This document shows positions 1 to 7,751 of a stretch of DNA of 64,000 nucleotides, piece after piece. Both the position numbers and the translations under genes were made by a program. This DNA is from SZUA-309 sp965230005 (lineage in GTDB: Bacteria; Pseudomonadota; Gammaproteobacteria; Pseudomonadales; Azotimanducaceae). Location: the NCBI GenBank assembly GCA_965230005.1, contig OZ245934.1, positions 682,001 through 746,000 of the forward strand. Direction: 5' to 3'. The notes below the pieces were generated by a model. That model ran no database searches. It was not told the origin of the DNA and saw only the letters and a program-made list of their open reading frames with translations. Each line of letters begins with the position of its first letter. Positions within the stretch are counted from its first letter, which is position 1.

Positions 1-1947
1 ATGGAGATGTTTTTCTGGATCTTCGACACGCTTTACGGAAAGAACGGGATTGCGATTGCTTGGCTCGATGAGTCCGAGCACATCACTGAGGAAGAGCACA
101 CCGGCCTGACGGTCCAGAAGATCGACGAGATCATTGAGGGCACCGAGGACGGCGTCACGATGGAAGCCGTCTCTCGTAGTGAGCCGTATCAAAAGACGGT
201 CCCCGTAGGAGATGGGCAGGCGAAGATCGAGGTGTTTGACGTCACCTTCCGTCGCCTCGAGAAGCGCCGCGAGCCCCGCTGGGAGACGGTCCCCCCGGAT
301 GAGTTCCGCATCTCTAACGACGCGAACCGCCCGTATACGTCCTGTGCGCGCTTCAGGGGCCGGGAGCGGTTTGTTCCCCGCAGTCATCTCGTAGAGTTTG
401 GCTTCGACCTCGATCAGGTCTATAGCATTGAGGCTGCCAAGGTTGGCGCGTCTGTTTCCAATACGGAGAAGCAGAACAAGCAGAAGACGTCGGATGAGCG
501 GAGTGGTGATCGGAAGGGTGGTTCCGATAAGAGCCAGGAACTGGTTCTGTGGCAGGAAGCCTACATCAACATCGATTTTGACGGTGACGGCCGCTCAGAG
601 TTGCGTCAGGTGTTCCTGGCGGGCGGAAAGCTGCTGAAATGGGCGGGTGGAGAGCCTGCTAACCAGATTGTTCACCGTGACCCATTTCATACGCTGGTCG
701 CGAAGCCGCTTCCGCATACGTTCTGGGCCAAAGCCCCCGCCGAAGATGAGATCGACACTCAGGAAGTGACGTCGACGCTGCTGCGTCAGACGTTGATGAA
801 TGCCTACCACACCAACAACCCCGGGCATGGTGTCGACGAGTCCGGTCTTTCCGAAAACACGATGTCCGACCTTCTCACATCGAAGGTAGGCCGGGTGGCG
901 AGGTTTAACGGCAACCCGAACGAGATCCATAAATCCCTCGCGGTTCCGTTCACCGCGAATCACACCTTCGACATGATCGGGTACTTCGATCAGAAGAAGA
1001 AAGACCGCCACGGCGTTCACTCAGATTCTGAAGGGCTAAGTGCGGATTCCTTGAAGAACATCCAGAAGGGTGTTCTCGCGAACATGCTGGACATCAGCAC
1101 GCAGAAGCAGGAACTCATCGCCCGGGTGATGGGTGAGGGCGGGATTAAATCTCTTCTCCTGCACCTCCATGAATTGCTGCTGCGTCATCCCAATGAGCAG
1201 CGCGTATTCCGGCTGCGAAATGAATTCGTGCCTATCGACCCGTCTGAGTGGCGGCATCGATACGACATGGATGTGAACATCGGTCTTGGTATCGGAAACC
1301 GGGAACAACAGCAGATGTTCCTCGAGGCCATTGCTGAGAAGCAGGAAGCCATCCTGCAAAGCGAAGGCGCGAACCTGATTGTGAAGCCCAAGCACTACTA
1401 CAACACGCTGGTTGCGCTGGCGAAAAACGCGAAGATCGCGGACCCGTCTCTGCACTTTGAGGACCCGAAAGACCAACTGGCCCCGCCGCCGTCCAGTGAG
1501 CAGGAAGAGCTACAGAGGCAGCAGCAGGCGCTCCAGGCCCAGCAGCAGAAGATTGATGAACAGCGCGAGGCGAATGACCGCATTTCCCATCAACTGGATA
1601 TGAGGGAGCAGAACCTCAGGCACGAACGGGAGATGGCGAAACTCAGCCAGGAAAACGAGAAACGCCTCGACCGCTACGCCATCGACAACGACAAACTCCG
1701 AAACGACATCGCGAAGCTGCAACTACAGGCGATTGACGAGGAAGAGAAGCGTGAACTGGCGAGGGCGAAGGCGCCGGCCGAGATTGAAGAGATCAAGGCC
1801 AGGGCTGCTGAGTCACGCGCTCGCGCAATGAAGACCCTTGAAGAGGCCCGCGGGCAGGACATTGAAAACGCGCAGACCGAGAGCGGTCTCACCGACTTGG
1901 TGAACGAGATTGCCGGATCCGAAGAAGATACAGAAAGCGATTCGTAA
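1..1947 (+). CDS. Phage portal protein, 5' end outside window
   Basis: The open frame runs in from the window edge; the ATG at position 1 is probably an internal methionine, because podovirus portals of this kind are longer and start with a different N-terminal region. The visible 648 residues contain the central portal region and, from roughly residue 500 to 625, a Gln/Glu/Arg-rich coiled coil typical of the C-terminal barrel of such portals. The portal forms the dodecameric DNA channel at one capsid vertex and docks the terminase and the tail. Its position before scaffold and capsid genes supports the call. The stop lies 38 bases inside the next gene. Confidence 0.85.
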   Translation: MEMFFWIFDTLYGKNGIAIAWLDESEHITEEEHTGLTVQKIDEIIEGTEDGVTMEAVSRSEPYQKTVPVGDGQAKIEVFDVTFRRLEKRREPRWETVPPDEFRISNDANRPYTSCARFRGRERFVPRSHLVEFGFDLDQVYSIEAAKVGASVSNTEKQNKQKTSDERSGDRKGGSDKSQELVLWQEAYINIDFDGDGRSELRQVFLAGGKLLKWAGGEPANQIVHRDPFHTLVAKPLPHTFWAKAPAEDEIDTQEVTSTLLRQTLMNAYHTNNPGHGVDESGLSENTMSDLLTSKVGRVARFNGNPNEIHKSLAVPFTANHTFDMIGYFDQKKKDRHGVHSDSEGLSADSLKNIQKGVLANMLDISTQKQELIARVMGEGGIKSLLLHLHELLLRHPNEQRVFRLRNEFVPIDPSEWRHRYDMDVNIGLGIGNREQQQMFLEAIAEKQEAILQSEGANLIVKPKHYYNTLVALAKNAKIADPSLHFEDPKDQLAPPPSSEQEELQRQQQALQAQQQKIDEQREANDRISHQLDMREQNLRHEREMAKLSQENEKRLDRYAIDNDKLRNDIAKLQLQAIDEEEKRELARAKAPAEIEEIKARAAESRARAMKTLEEARGQDIENAQTESGLTDLVNEIAGSEEDTESDS

Positions 1948-2281
1948 TCTCCGTGAGGTTCCACCCGCGCCTGAACCCCCTGAGCCGACGCCAGATGAGA
2001 TCGTAGAGCGCGTCTACAGCCGGTTGCTCCCAGAATTGCTTGCCGCGATAGAGCGGACGGCACCTGTCCCTGCAGTGGACCGCACCGAGGAGTTGCTCAG
2101 GGCCATCGAGCGTGCCGCGCCTTCGATGCCGTTCCTAGATATGAGCCCGCTTGAGCAGAAGATCGAGGCAATCCAGGCCGAGGTTGAGGCGCTCAAAGCC
2201 CCGAAGCAGTACCAGATGGAGCACCAGCGCAATGGGCGCGGTGAACTCGACAGAACGATAATCACTGAAATTGATGCCTAA
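1910..2281 (+). CDS. Small phage protein, unknown function
   Basis: A 123-residue protein starting at TTG 1910 inside the end of the portal gene and ending in a TAATG overlap with the next gene. It is rich in Pro and Glu near the N-terminus (residues 17-30) and then mostly helical, with a likely coiled coil around residues 80-100. I do not recognise a family. The tight packing between portal and the next gene argues that it is expressed. The TTG start is the only early start in frame, so the exact N-terminus is uncertain. Confidence 0.6.
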   Translation: MPDPKKIQKAIRNLREVPPAPEPPEPTPDEIVERVYSRLLPELLAAIERTAPVPAVDRTEELLRAIERAAPSMPFLDMSPLEQKIEAIQAEVEALKAPKQYQMEHQRNGRGELDRTIITEIDA

Positions 2282-2592
2282 TGTGGTCGATCTATTACGA
2301 CGACGGCTCAACATTCGGTGACACGGATGGCGATCCGGTCGAGGCCCCCACTGAGGGGTTCATCGCGGCGATTGGCTATTGCGCGAATGGCGAGCGCTAC
2401 ATCATGTCCGGTTGGGACTTCTACTGCTTCGATGAAGATTCCGGTGTGTGGTGGGGCATGGACCGATATGGTCTGCACGACCGGCTAAGGCGGAACAAGG
2501 TTTACGCCTACAAAGAGGGTCGGACGGTAACCAACGACCAGTACCAAGCAGTCATACGGAGAATTACAGAGACATATCCTAAGAGGCTGTAA
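2281..2592 (+). CDS. Conserved small phage protein
   Basis: A 103-residue protein beginning with the pattern WxIYYDDGSTF, followed by an aromatic-rich middle (YCFDEDSGVWWGMD, residues about 56-69). Similar short proteins with this opening occur in many tailed phages, where they remain uncharacterised. Its ATG overlaps the previous stop (TAATG), and the next gene starts immediately after its own stop, so it belongs to the structural operon. I can assign no function. Confidence 0.7.
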   Translation: MWSIYYDDGSTFGDTDGDPVEAPTEGFIAAIGYCANGERYIMSGWDFYCFDEDSGVWWGMDRYGLHDRLRRNKVYAYKEGRTVTNDQYQAVIRRITETYPKRL

Positions 2593-3912
2593 ATGGCTCA
2601 CGTCAGTGCCAACGTAGTACAGACCTCTTTTGCTGGGTTTGAAGACGACGCTGCTCTAGGGTCGGCAACCCAGATCGGGACCAATAACACCAATTGGACC
2701 CAGGACACAGGCGCCAACTTCCGGGTCCGGTTTGAGGTTTCGGAAACCAATGGCGGCTCCGCGAACAACTACAACCTAGTCCTCTATTACAACACTGGGG
2801 GCGGTTGGGCGCTTGTCACCTCAAGCACGCCGGTTCAGTTCGCGACATCGTCGAATGTCTCTGATGGCACGGCGATTACAGGCGCTGGCCACTTTGGCAA
2901 CCAAGACGCAAACGGAGAGTTCGACTCCAACGGTACGGTTGCAAATGTCTCGCTGAATAATCAGCAGACGGAGATGGAGTACTGTCTGACGATAGACAGT
3001 GCTCAGGTAGCGGATGAAGACACCATCCAGCTACGGGCGCAGAACAGCGGCACCGCGCTAGACAGTTACACCAACAGCCTCACGGTTACGGTAAATGAGC
3101 CGGCGGCCCCTATCACGGGCTCTGGCGGTGCGGATTCCGACGACTCTGCCACAGACGGAACGGGCGAACGGACTGTAACGGGTTCCGGCTCTGCTGCTTC
3201 CGATGATTCGGTCACGGATGGCACCGGATCCACCCCAGAGGCTCCTACAGGCGCCATAGAGGCCAGCGCAGCCGTTCTGGTCAGAAGGCGCCAGCGGTTA
3301 CGCAGGCCGCCCGCCCTTTTGATTGCGGCTGCCACTGTTGTCACTGGCTCGGGTGCCGCGAATTCCTCTGGCGCATCAACTGATGGCGTAGGCGAGCGTG
3401 TCGTAACGGGCGCGGGCTCGGCGGGCTCTGACGATTCCGCTTCTAACGGCTCCGGTGAGCGCGGGGCGGTCGGTTCGGGTTCGGCCGGGTCAGATGACTC
3501 AAGCACTTCGGGGGCTGGTGAGCGGGCCGTCACGGGCTCTGGCGGGGCGGTTTCCGGCGATTCGGCCACGTCCGGCGGCGCTGAAGGTGTCACGGACGGC
3601 ACTGGTTCGGCGGTTTCCCAGGATGCCGAAACGAGCGGTACAGGCGCGAGGGCGTCTGTCGGCACGGGCGCGGCTCTTTCTGGTGGCAGCGTCACTGAAG
3701 GGTCTGGTTCTTCGATCCCGGCAGGCTCTGATGCTGTCGGCTCTGGTGGTGCCACGGCGGGGCCATCGGCCACAGATGGCGCTGGAGCCGTCATCTCAAC
3801 GGCACGTCCACCTAGAGGCGGCCTAGATGAATACCCGATACGGAGAAAGAAGAGCGATGACCCCGAGGTCGATGCGATTGGACGAGCGTTTATGGAGTTT
3901 CTTCAGAAGTGA
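2593..3912 (+). CDS. Gly/Ser-rich repeat phage protein, possible minor virion component
   Basis: A 439-residue protein. Residues 1 to about 165 look like a beta-rich domain (many Thr, Asn, Val, aromatic strands). From about 175 to 400 there are roughly nine imperfect ~20-residue repeats of the form TGSGxAxSDDSxTxGxGER. They are interrupted near residues 215-250 by a basic and hydrophobic stretch (VLVRRRQRLRRPP). The last 40 residues are charged and non-repetitive. The position in the head operon suggests a virion decoration or fibre-like protein, but that is inference. Length variation between related phages would be expected for such repeats. Confidence 0.7.
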   Translation: MAHVSANVVQTSFAGFEDDAALGSATQIGTNNTNWTQDTGANFRVRFEVSETNGGSANNYNLVLYYNTGGGWALVTSSTPVQFATSSNVSDGTAITGAGHFGNQDANGEFDSNGTVANVSLNNQQTEMEYCLTIDSAQVADEDTIQLRAQNSGTALDSYTNSLTVTVNEPAAPITGSGGADSDDSATDGTGERTVTGSGSAASDDSVTDGTGSTPEAPTGAIEASAAVLVRRRQRLRRPPALLIAAATVVTGSGAANSSGASTDGVGERVVTGAGSAGSDDSASNGSGERGAVGSGSAGSDDSSTSGAGERAVTGSGGAVSGDSATSGGAEGVTDGTGSAVSQDAETSGTGARASVGTGAALSGGSVTEGSGSSIPAGSDAVGSGGATAGPSATDGAGAVISTARPPRGGLDEYPIRRKKSDDPEVDAIGRAFMEFLQK

Positions 3913-4010
3913 GCCCCGAGCAAGCCAGGAAAGCGCTTCGTGAGTTTAAGCGTCGTCGCAAAGAGAAAGACGAGGAGCTAAATCGGCTCCGCCCCCCGGA
4001 AGAGAAATGA
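3909..4010 (+). CDS. Possible 33-residue basic micro-protein
   Basis: A GTG at 3909 overlaps the preceding stop, and its own TGA at 4008-4010 overlaps the next ATG at 4007. The 33-residue product is highly charged (KRRRKEKDEELNRLRPPEEK) and would be a short helix. Precise stop/start overlaps at both ends, in an operon that uses such junctions throughout, are the main evidence. It may instead be a spacer with no protein function. Confidence 0.45.
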   Translation: MSPEQARKALREFKRRRKEKDEELNRLRPPEEK

Positions 4011-4342
4011 CCGAACCCACAGAACTTACCCCGGAAGAGCGTATCTCCCGGGGGGATGACGCTCGCCAGTTGCTTGAGCACCCGCTCATGAAGGCGTTCC
4101 TCGAAAACTACCGAGAGTGGTCCTTCAAGCAGTTTCAGAACGCCGACATATCCGGCAGCCACGAAGAGTTAGCCGGCCACCTTGTCTGGCTTCGAATGCT
4201 CGATCAGGCACAGCAGAACTTCACAGAACACTTTCAGCGGTTCGTCCGTGACGGCACCGATGCCAGCGCCGAACTGCTTCAGAAAAGAAACCCCACCACG
4301 CCCATAAGGAGCGTTCAGAGCTATGGAAACCCTCGCAGCTGA
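4007..4342 (+). CDS. Small phage protein upstream of scaffold
   Basis: A 111-residue mainly helical protein, rich in Glu, Gln and aromatic residues in its central part (residues 28-75), with no family I recognise. It overlaps the preceding micro-gene at its ATG and the scaffold gene by 20 bases at its end. Similar short proteins often sit just before the scaffold in podovirus head operons. Function unknown. Confidence 0.65.
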   Translation: MTEPTELTPEERISRGDDARQLLEHPLMKAFLENYREWSFKQFQNADISGSHEELAGHLVWLRMLDQAQQNFTEHFQRFVRDGTDASAELLQKRNPTTPIRSVQSYGNPRS

Positions 4343-5372
4343 CGAAAACCACGTCACTGACCAGATGGCCCCTGCGACAAGTATTAACGACATCATTGCC
4401 CGGCAAACGGGTGGGGAAGAAAACACCCCCGAGCCGCCCCCCACTGAGGAAGTTGTCGAGGACAGCGCACCCGCTGAAACCGGCGTTACCGAACCAGTAG
4501 AAGGCGACACGGGCGGCCAGACCTTATCGACCGACGACACCCAGTCGGATGGAGAAGGCGGCCAAGAAGAGGGCGAGATCATCTCGTCCTTTTCGCAATT
4601 GGTTGAAAACCAAGAGTGGGATCCCGAATGGGCGGACCAACTCACGGTGACAACCGTCGTGAATGGGGAAACCCAGGAGCGAACAATCGGCGAGCTGAAA
4701 GCGATAGACCAAACGATGGAGGCCGCCGAGCAGCGTCTCACAGACGCAAAGGCTGTAGCCCAGCAGGCGCGCCAGGAAGCGAATGGACAGCGGGAGACTA
4801 TGGCGACGGAAGTTGCCGGTGCCGCTGCTCTCGTCACCCTGGCAGAGCAACTCATCCAACTGGACGAGGCGGGTCTCGCAGAACTCAAAGACTCGGACCC
4901 TGAGCGATTCCTGATCTTGAAAGACGAGATCAAGGAGAAGCGGGCCGAGATCGAGAAGGTGCGCGGTGTGGCAGGCAATGCCATGCGCGAACTCCTGCAA
5001 CAGATCACCTCTCCTGAGATGAGCGAAGAAGAGCAGATGGAATTGGCTCGAACGGAGAACACCAAACTCCTCGAGAAGGTTCCGGAATGGCAGGCCGATT
5101 CTGAGTTGGCTCAGAAGGAGTCTACCGAACTCGTTTCTCACGCAATCAAGTCCTACGGATTCACGGAAGAAGAGATCGGCCAGATCAATGACCACCGTCT
5201 ATTCGTGATGGCTCGAGACGCGATGCTCTATCGCCGCCAGGAAAGCGCAGCCGAAGCCGCAAGGGACAAGGTCCTGAAAATCCCCCGCGTCATGAAGGGC
5301 GGATCGGCAGACAACAAGTCGAAACCGACCGCGGACCGACCCAAGTCCCAGATTCTCTATCCATCTAACTAA
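4323..5372 (+). CDS. Putative capsid scaffolding protein
   Basis: A 349-residue acidic protein with the layout of a phage scaffold. It has a disordered Glu/Pro/Thr/Asp-rich N-terminal third (to about residue 90), a long helical coiled-coil middle (about 120-250), and a basic tail ending in a Lys/Arg-rich stretch that would bind capsid subunits. An AAGGAG ribosome site lies at 4306-4311. It directly precedes the major capsid gene, as expected for the protein that templates procapsid assembly. The family call rests on composition and position, not on a catalytic motif. Confidence 0.75.
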   Translation: METLAADENHVTDQMAPATSINDIIARQTGGEENTPEPPPTEEVVEDSAPAETGVTEPVEGDTGGQTLSTDDTQSDGEGGQEEGEIISSFSQLVENQEWDPEWADQLTVTTVVNGETQERTIGELKAIDQTMEAAEQRLTDAKAVAQQARQEANGQRETMATEVAGAAALVTLAEQLIQLDEAGLAELKDSDPERFLILKDEIKEKRAEIEKVRGVAGNAMRELLQQITSPEMSEEEQMELARTENTKLLEKVPEWQADSELAQKESTELVSHAIKSYGFTEEEIGQINDHRLFVMARDAMLYRRQESAAEAARDKVLKIPRVMKGGSADNKSKPTADRPKSQILYPSN

Positions 5373-5383
5373 GGAGATTAGTT

Positions 5384-6391
5384 ATGGCCGTTATTGGCGA
5401 AAACTACATCGACATCATCGACGCTCTGAAGCGGTCCGACAGCGACGACGCGCTGCAGGTGGCGACGGTGATCGAGCTCCTCAAGGAAACGAACTCCATC
5501 CTTGACGATGCTCAAGCAGTGCCGTGCAACCTCGGCACCCGTCATCGCACCACGGTACGCACCGGTCTTCCGAGTGTTGCCTGGGGCAAGCTCTACAACG
5601 GAATCACGCAGTCCAAGTCCTCGACCCAACAGGTTGAAGATACGACCGGTTTCCTCGAAGCGCTGGCCAGCATCGACAAGCGACTGCTGGAACTGTACCC
5701 CGATGAGGGTGCGCTCCGTCTCTCTGAGTCACAGGCATTCCTCGAGGCCCTGTCTCAGGAAGGCGCTTCCACGGTCTTCTATGGCGACTCTTCTGCGGAC
5801 CCGGAGAAGTTCACCGGCCTGGCGCCTCGCTTCTCGAGCCTGAGCGCTCAGAACGGCGGCCAGATCGTGAACGGCGGCGGCGCTGGCTCTGATAACACCT
5901 CCATCTGGATGGTGTCTTGGAGCCCGCAGACCTGTCAGATGCTGTACCCGGCCAACACGATGGCTGGTATTCAGCGCGAGGACAAAGGCGAGCAGCGTGT
6001 CCTCGACGACAACAACGCGCCTTACTACGTCATGGAGGACGAGTATCGCTGGCACATGGGCCTGACGGTCCGTGACTGGCGTCAGGTGGTTCGCGTGGCC
6101 AACATCGATGTTTCCGACCTTCAGGCCGGCAGCGTCGACATCTATGCGCTGATGCGTAAGGGCTTCTGGAAGCTCCGCAAGCATCGCGTCATGGATGGCC
6201 GCATTGCGATCTACTGCAACGCCGACGTCTGCGAAGCGCTTGACGCTGATTCCACGCCGACCACCGGCACCTCTGCCTCGTATGTCCGCCTGCGCCCGCA
6301 GGAAGTCGACGGGATGGAAGTCATGTCGTATCGGGGCTTCCCGATCCGTCAGGTGGACGCACTTCTCAACACCGAAGCGGCAGTGAGCTAA
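5384..6391 (+). CDS. Major capsid protein (BPP-1-like)
   Basis: A 335-residue protein with the hallmarks of the podovirus capsid family typified by Bordetella phage BPP-1. These are the SIWMVSWSP segment near residue 175, then a GLTVRDWRQVVRVANID segment near residue 227 that is strongly conserved in the family, and a C-terminal GMEVMSYRGFPIR segment. It has a strong AAGGAG site seven bases before its ATG. It should adopt an HK97-type fold and form the head shell. It sits between scaffold and cement genes, as in related phages. Confidence 0.92.
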   Translation: MAVIGENYIDIIDALKRSDSDDALQVATVIELLKETNSILDDAQAVPCNLGTRHRTTVRTGLPSVAWGKLYNGITQSKSSTQQVEDTTGFLEALASIDKRLLELYPDEGALRLSESQAFLEALSQEGASTVFYGDSSADPEKFTGLAPRFSSLSAQNGGQIVNGGGAGSDNTSIWMVSWSPQTCQMLYPANTMAGIQREDKGEQRVLDDNNAPYYVMEDEYRWHMGLTVRDWRQVVRVANIDVSDLQAGSVDIYALMRKGFWKLRKHRVMDGRIAIYCNADVCEALDADSTPTTGTSASYVRLRPQEVDGMEVMSYRGFPIRQVDALLNTEAAVS

Positions 6392-6400
6392 GGAGGTCCC

Positions 6401-6826
6401 ATGATCCTTTCTGCTGAACAGACTTTCTCCGAAAGTCAGAACCTGACGTCGTCGGGCGCCTCCACCAATGTGATCGATCTCGGCTCTACGGGGACGGTCC
6501 TTGGTGGTCCTGCCGCCCTTGTGCGCGACATCGGCAAAGGCCGTCCGATCCACATTGTGGTCTCGCTGGCTGCGGACGCTTCGGGCACCAGCCCGACGCT
6601 GGACGTGGCTCTGCAGATGGACACGGTCTCTAACTTTGCCTCTGCCACGACGGTTGCCACGGCAACTCAAGTGGCCGGCGGAAGCCAAGGTGATCGCGTA
6701 AGTCTGTACGTCCTGCCTGAAGGCATTACCGAGCGTTACATCCGGCTGAACTACACCCTCGGGGGTACTTCTCCGGACTACACGGTCGACGCCTACATCG
6801 CAGTGGCTGATCAGACCAACGACTGA
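6401..6826 (+). CDS. Capsid cement/decoration protein (Bbp16-like)
   Basis: A 141-residue beta-rich protein opening with MILSAEQTFSESQNLT and an ASTNVIDLG segment, the pattern of the Bbp16-type capsid cement proteins that stabilise the head after expansion. It has a very strong AGGAGG site four bases before the ATG, matching the high expression expected for a virion protein. It follows the major capsid gene by nine bases. A GC-rich hairpin lies just downstream. Confidence 0.85.
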   Translation: MILSAEQTFSESQNLTSSGASTNVIDLGSTGTVLGGPAALVRDIGKGRPIHIVVSLAADASGTSPTLDVALQMDTVSNFASATTVATATQVAGGSQGDRVSLYVLPEGITERYIRLNYTLGGTSPDYTVDAYIAVADQTND

Positions 6827-6833
6827 TGATCAA

Positions 6834-6855
6834 GGGGCGGCCTTCGGGTCGCCCC
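6834..6855 (+). terminator. UUCG-loop hairpin after capsid cement gene
   Basis: Nine-base stem GGGGCGGCC (6834-6842), TTCG loop, and GGTCGCCCC (6847-6855), pairing throughout with a single G-U. The downstream sequence is only moderately T-rich (GCTCTTTC), so it may be a leaky terminator or an mRNA-stabilising 3' hairpin that lets capsid transcripts exceed tail transcripts. Confidence 0.5.
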
Positions 6856-6882
6856 GCTCTTTCAAACCAAAGGAGCCAATAT

Positions 6883-7107
6883 ATGCCGGCCAAAAAGGCA
6901 GAAGAACCCACTTTCATGACCGTCCGCGCGACCGCAAAGGGCTACTACGGCCGACTTCGCGAACCTGGCGGCCCCGCATTTGAGATTGATGCCGAGATGT
7001 TTTCCGAGAATTGGATGGAAGCCGTCGAGGAGCCTTCACAGGCGGATGAGGTGGCGATTGCCCAGGAAAAGGCTGCCGACAAAGCAGCAGAGGTAGGGGC
7101 TGAGTAG
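6883..7107 (+). CDS. Small phage protein after cement gene
   Basis: A 74-residue Ala/Glu/Lys-rich protein. I place the start at ATG 6883, which has an AAGGAG site at 6870-6875, rather than at an in-frame ATG at 6826 that would translate through the terminator-like hairpin. The middle (residues 12-45) contains a short beta-rich segment with YYGRLREPG and FEI; the tail is an acidic helix. Similar short proteins occur between capsid and tail genes in related phages, with unknown function. Confidence 0.7.
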   Translation: MPAKKAEEPTFMTVRATAKGYYGRLREPGGPAFEIDAEMFSENWMEAVEEPSQADEVAIAQEKAADKAAEVGAE

Positions 7108-7751
7108 TGGACTCTTACGCGTCCCTGAAGACGTCTATCTCCGGCTGGCTGGAAGACGCAGACCTTGAGCACTACATCGATGACTTTATCGATGCTGCTG
7201 AGGACCGTTTCTATGCCGAGCTTCGGGTACGCGAGCTTCTGGTCCACAACACGTCCTTCACGATTGCAGACGGCGACCGCTATGAGGCCCTGCCGTCTGA
7301 CTTCAATGACGTGAAATACCTGAGAATTCAGCGGCCGTCGTCTGCTCTGGGGGACGGTCGCTTTTTCCCGCCGCTCAAGGAACTGACGATAGATCAGATG
7401 ACCGAGCGGTCGATGAACCTTGAGAACCGCCCCCAGGCGTTCTGTGTCCACACTCAATTTGAGTTCGACTACGAGGCGGATCAGGACTACACCGGGGAGT
7501 TGTTCTATTACAAGAAATTTACCCGCCTCTCGGACGCGAACGAAACCAATGAGGTGCTGACAAACTTCCCGTCTTTGTATCTATGGGCCTCTCTCGCCGC
7601 GTCTGCCATGTATCTGCAGCACGACGAGCGCGTACCCGTCTGGGAGGCTGCTTATCTAAGCCTCAAAGACAAGTTGAACGAGAAGCACGTCCAGAACCAG
7701 TTCGCCGGCCCGCTTGTGGCCAAGGTCTCGGATCTACCGCGCCGCGCCTGA
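7107..7751 (+). CDS. Head-tail adaptor protein
   Basis: A 214-residue protein starting at GTG 7107 in the preceding stop codon. The N-terminal helix and FIDAAEDRFYAELRVREL segment (residues 27-44), the LPSDFNDVKYLRI segment (about 63-75), and the C-terminal PSLYLWASLAASAMYLQHD helix (about 152-170) match the adaptor family that plugs below the portal and connects to the tail tube in podoviruses. It is directly followed, with a TGATG overlap, by the tail hub/tube gene. Confidence 0.8.
   Translation: MDSYASLKTSISGWLEDADLEHYIDDFIDAAEDRFYAELRVRELLVHNTSFTIADGDRYEALPSDFNDVKYLRIQRPSSALGDGRFFPPLKELTIDQMTERSMNLENRPQAFCVHTQFEFDYEADQDYTGELFYYKKFTRLSDANETNEVLTNFPSLYLWASLAASAMYLQHDERVPVWEAAYLSLKDKLNEKHVQNQFAGPLVAKVSDLPRRA

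Noticed and set aside
3066..3794. Antisense Pro/Glu/Ala-rich frame of 242 residues
   Set aside because: Mirror of the Gly/Ser repeat DNA on the plus strand; no ribosome site and no independent support.
6826..6882. Upstream ATG for the small gene ending at 7107
   Set aside because: It would translate through the UUCG hairpin and lacks a ribosome site, whereas ATG 6883 has AAGGAG.
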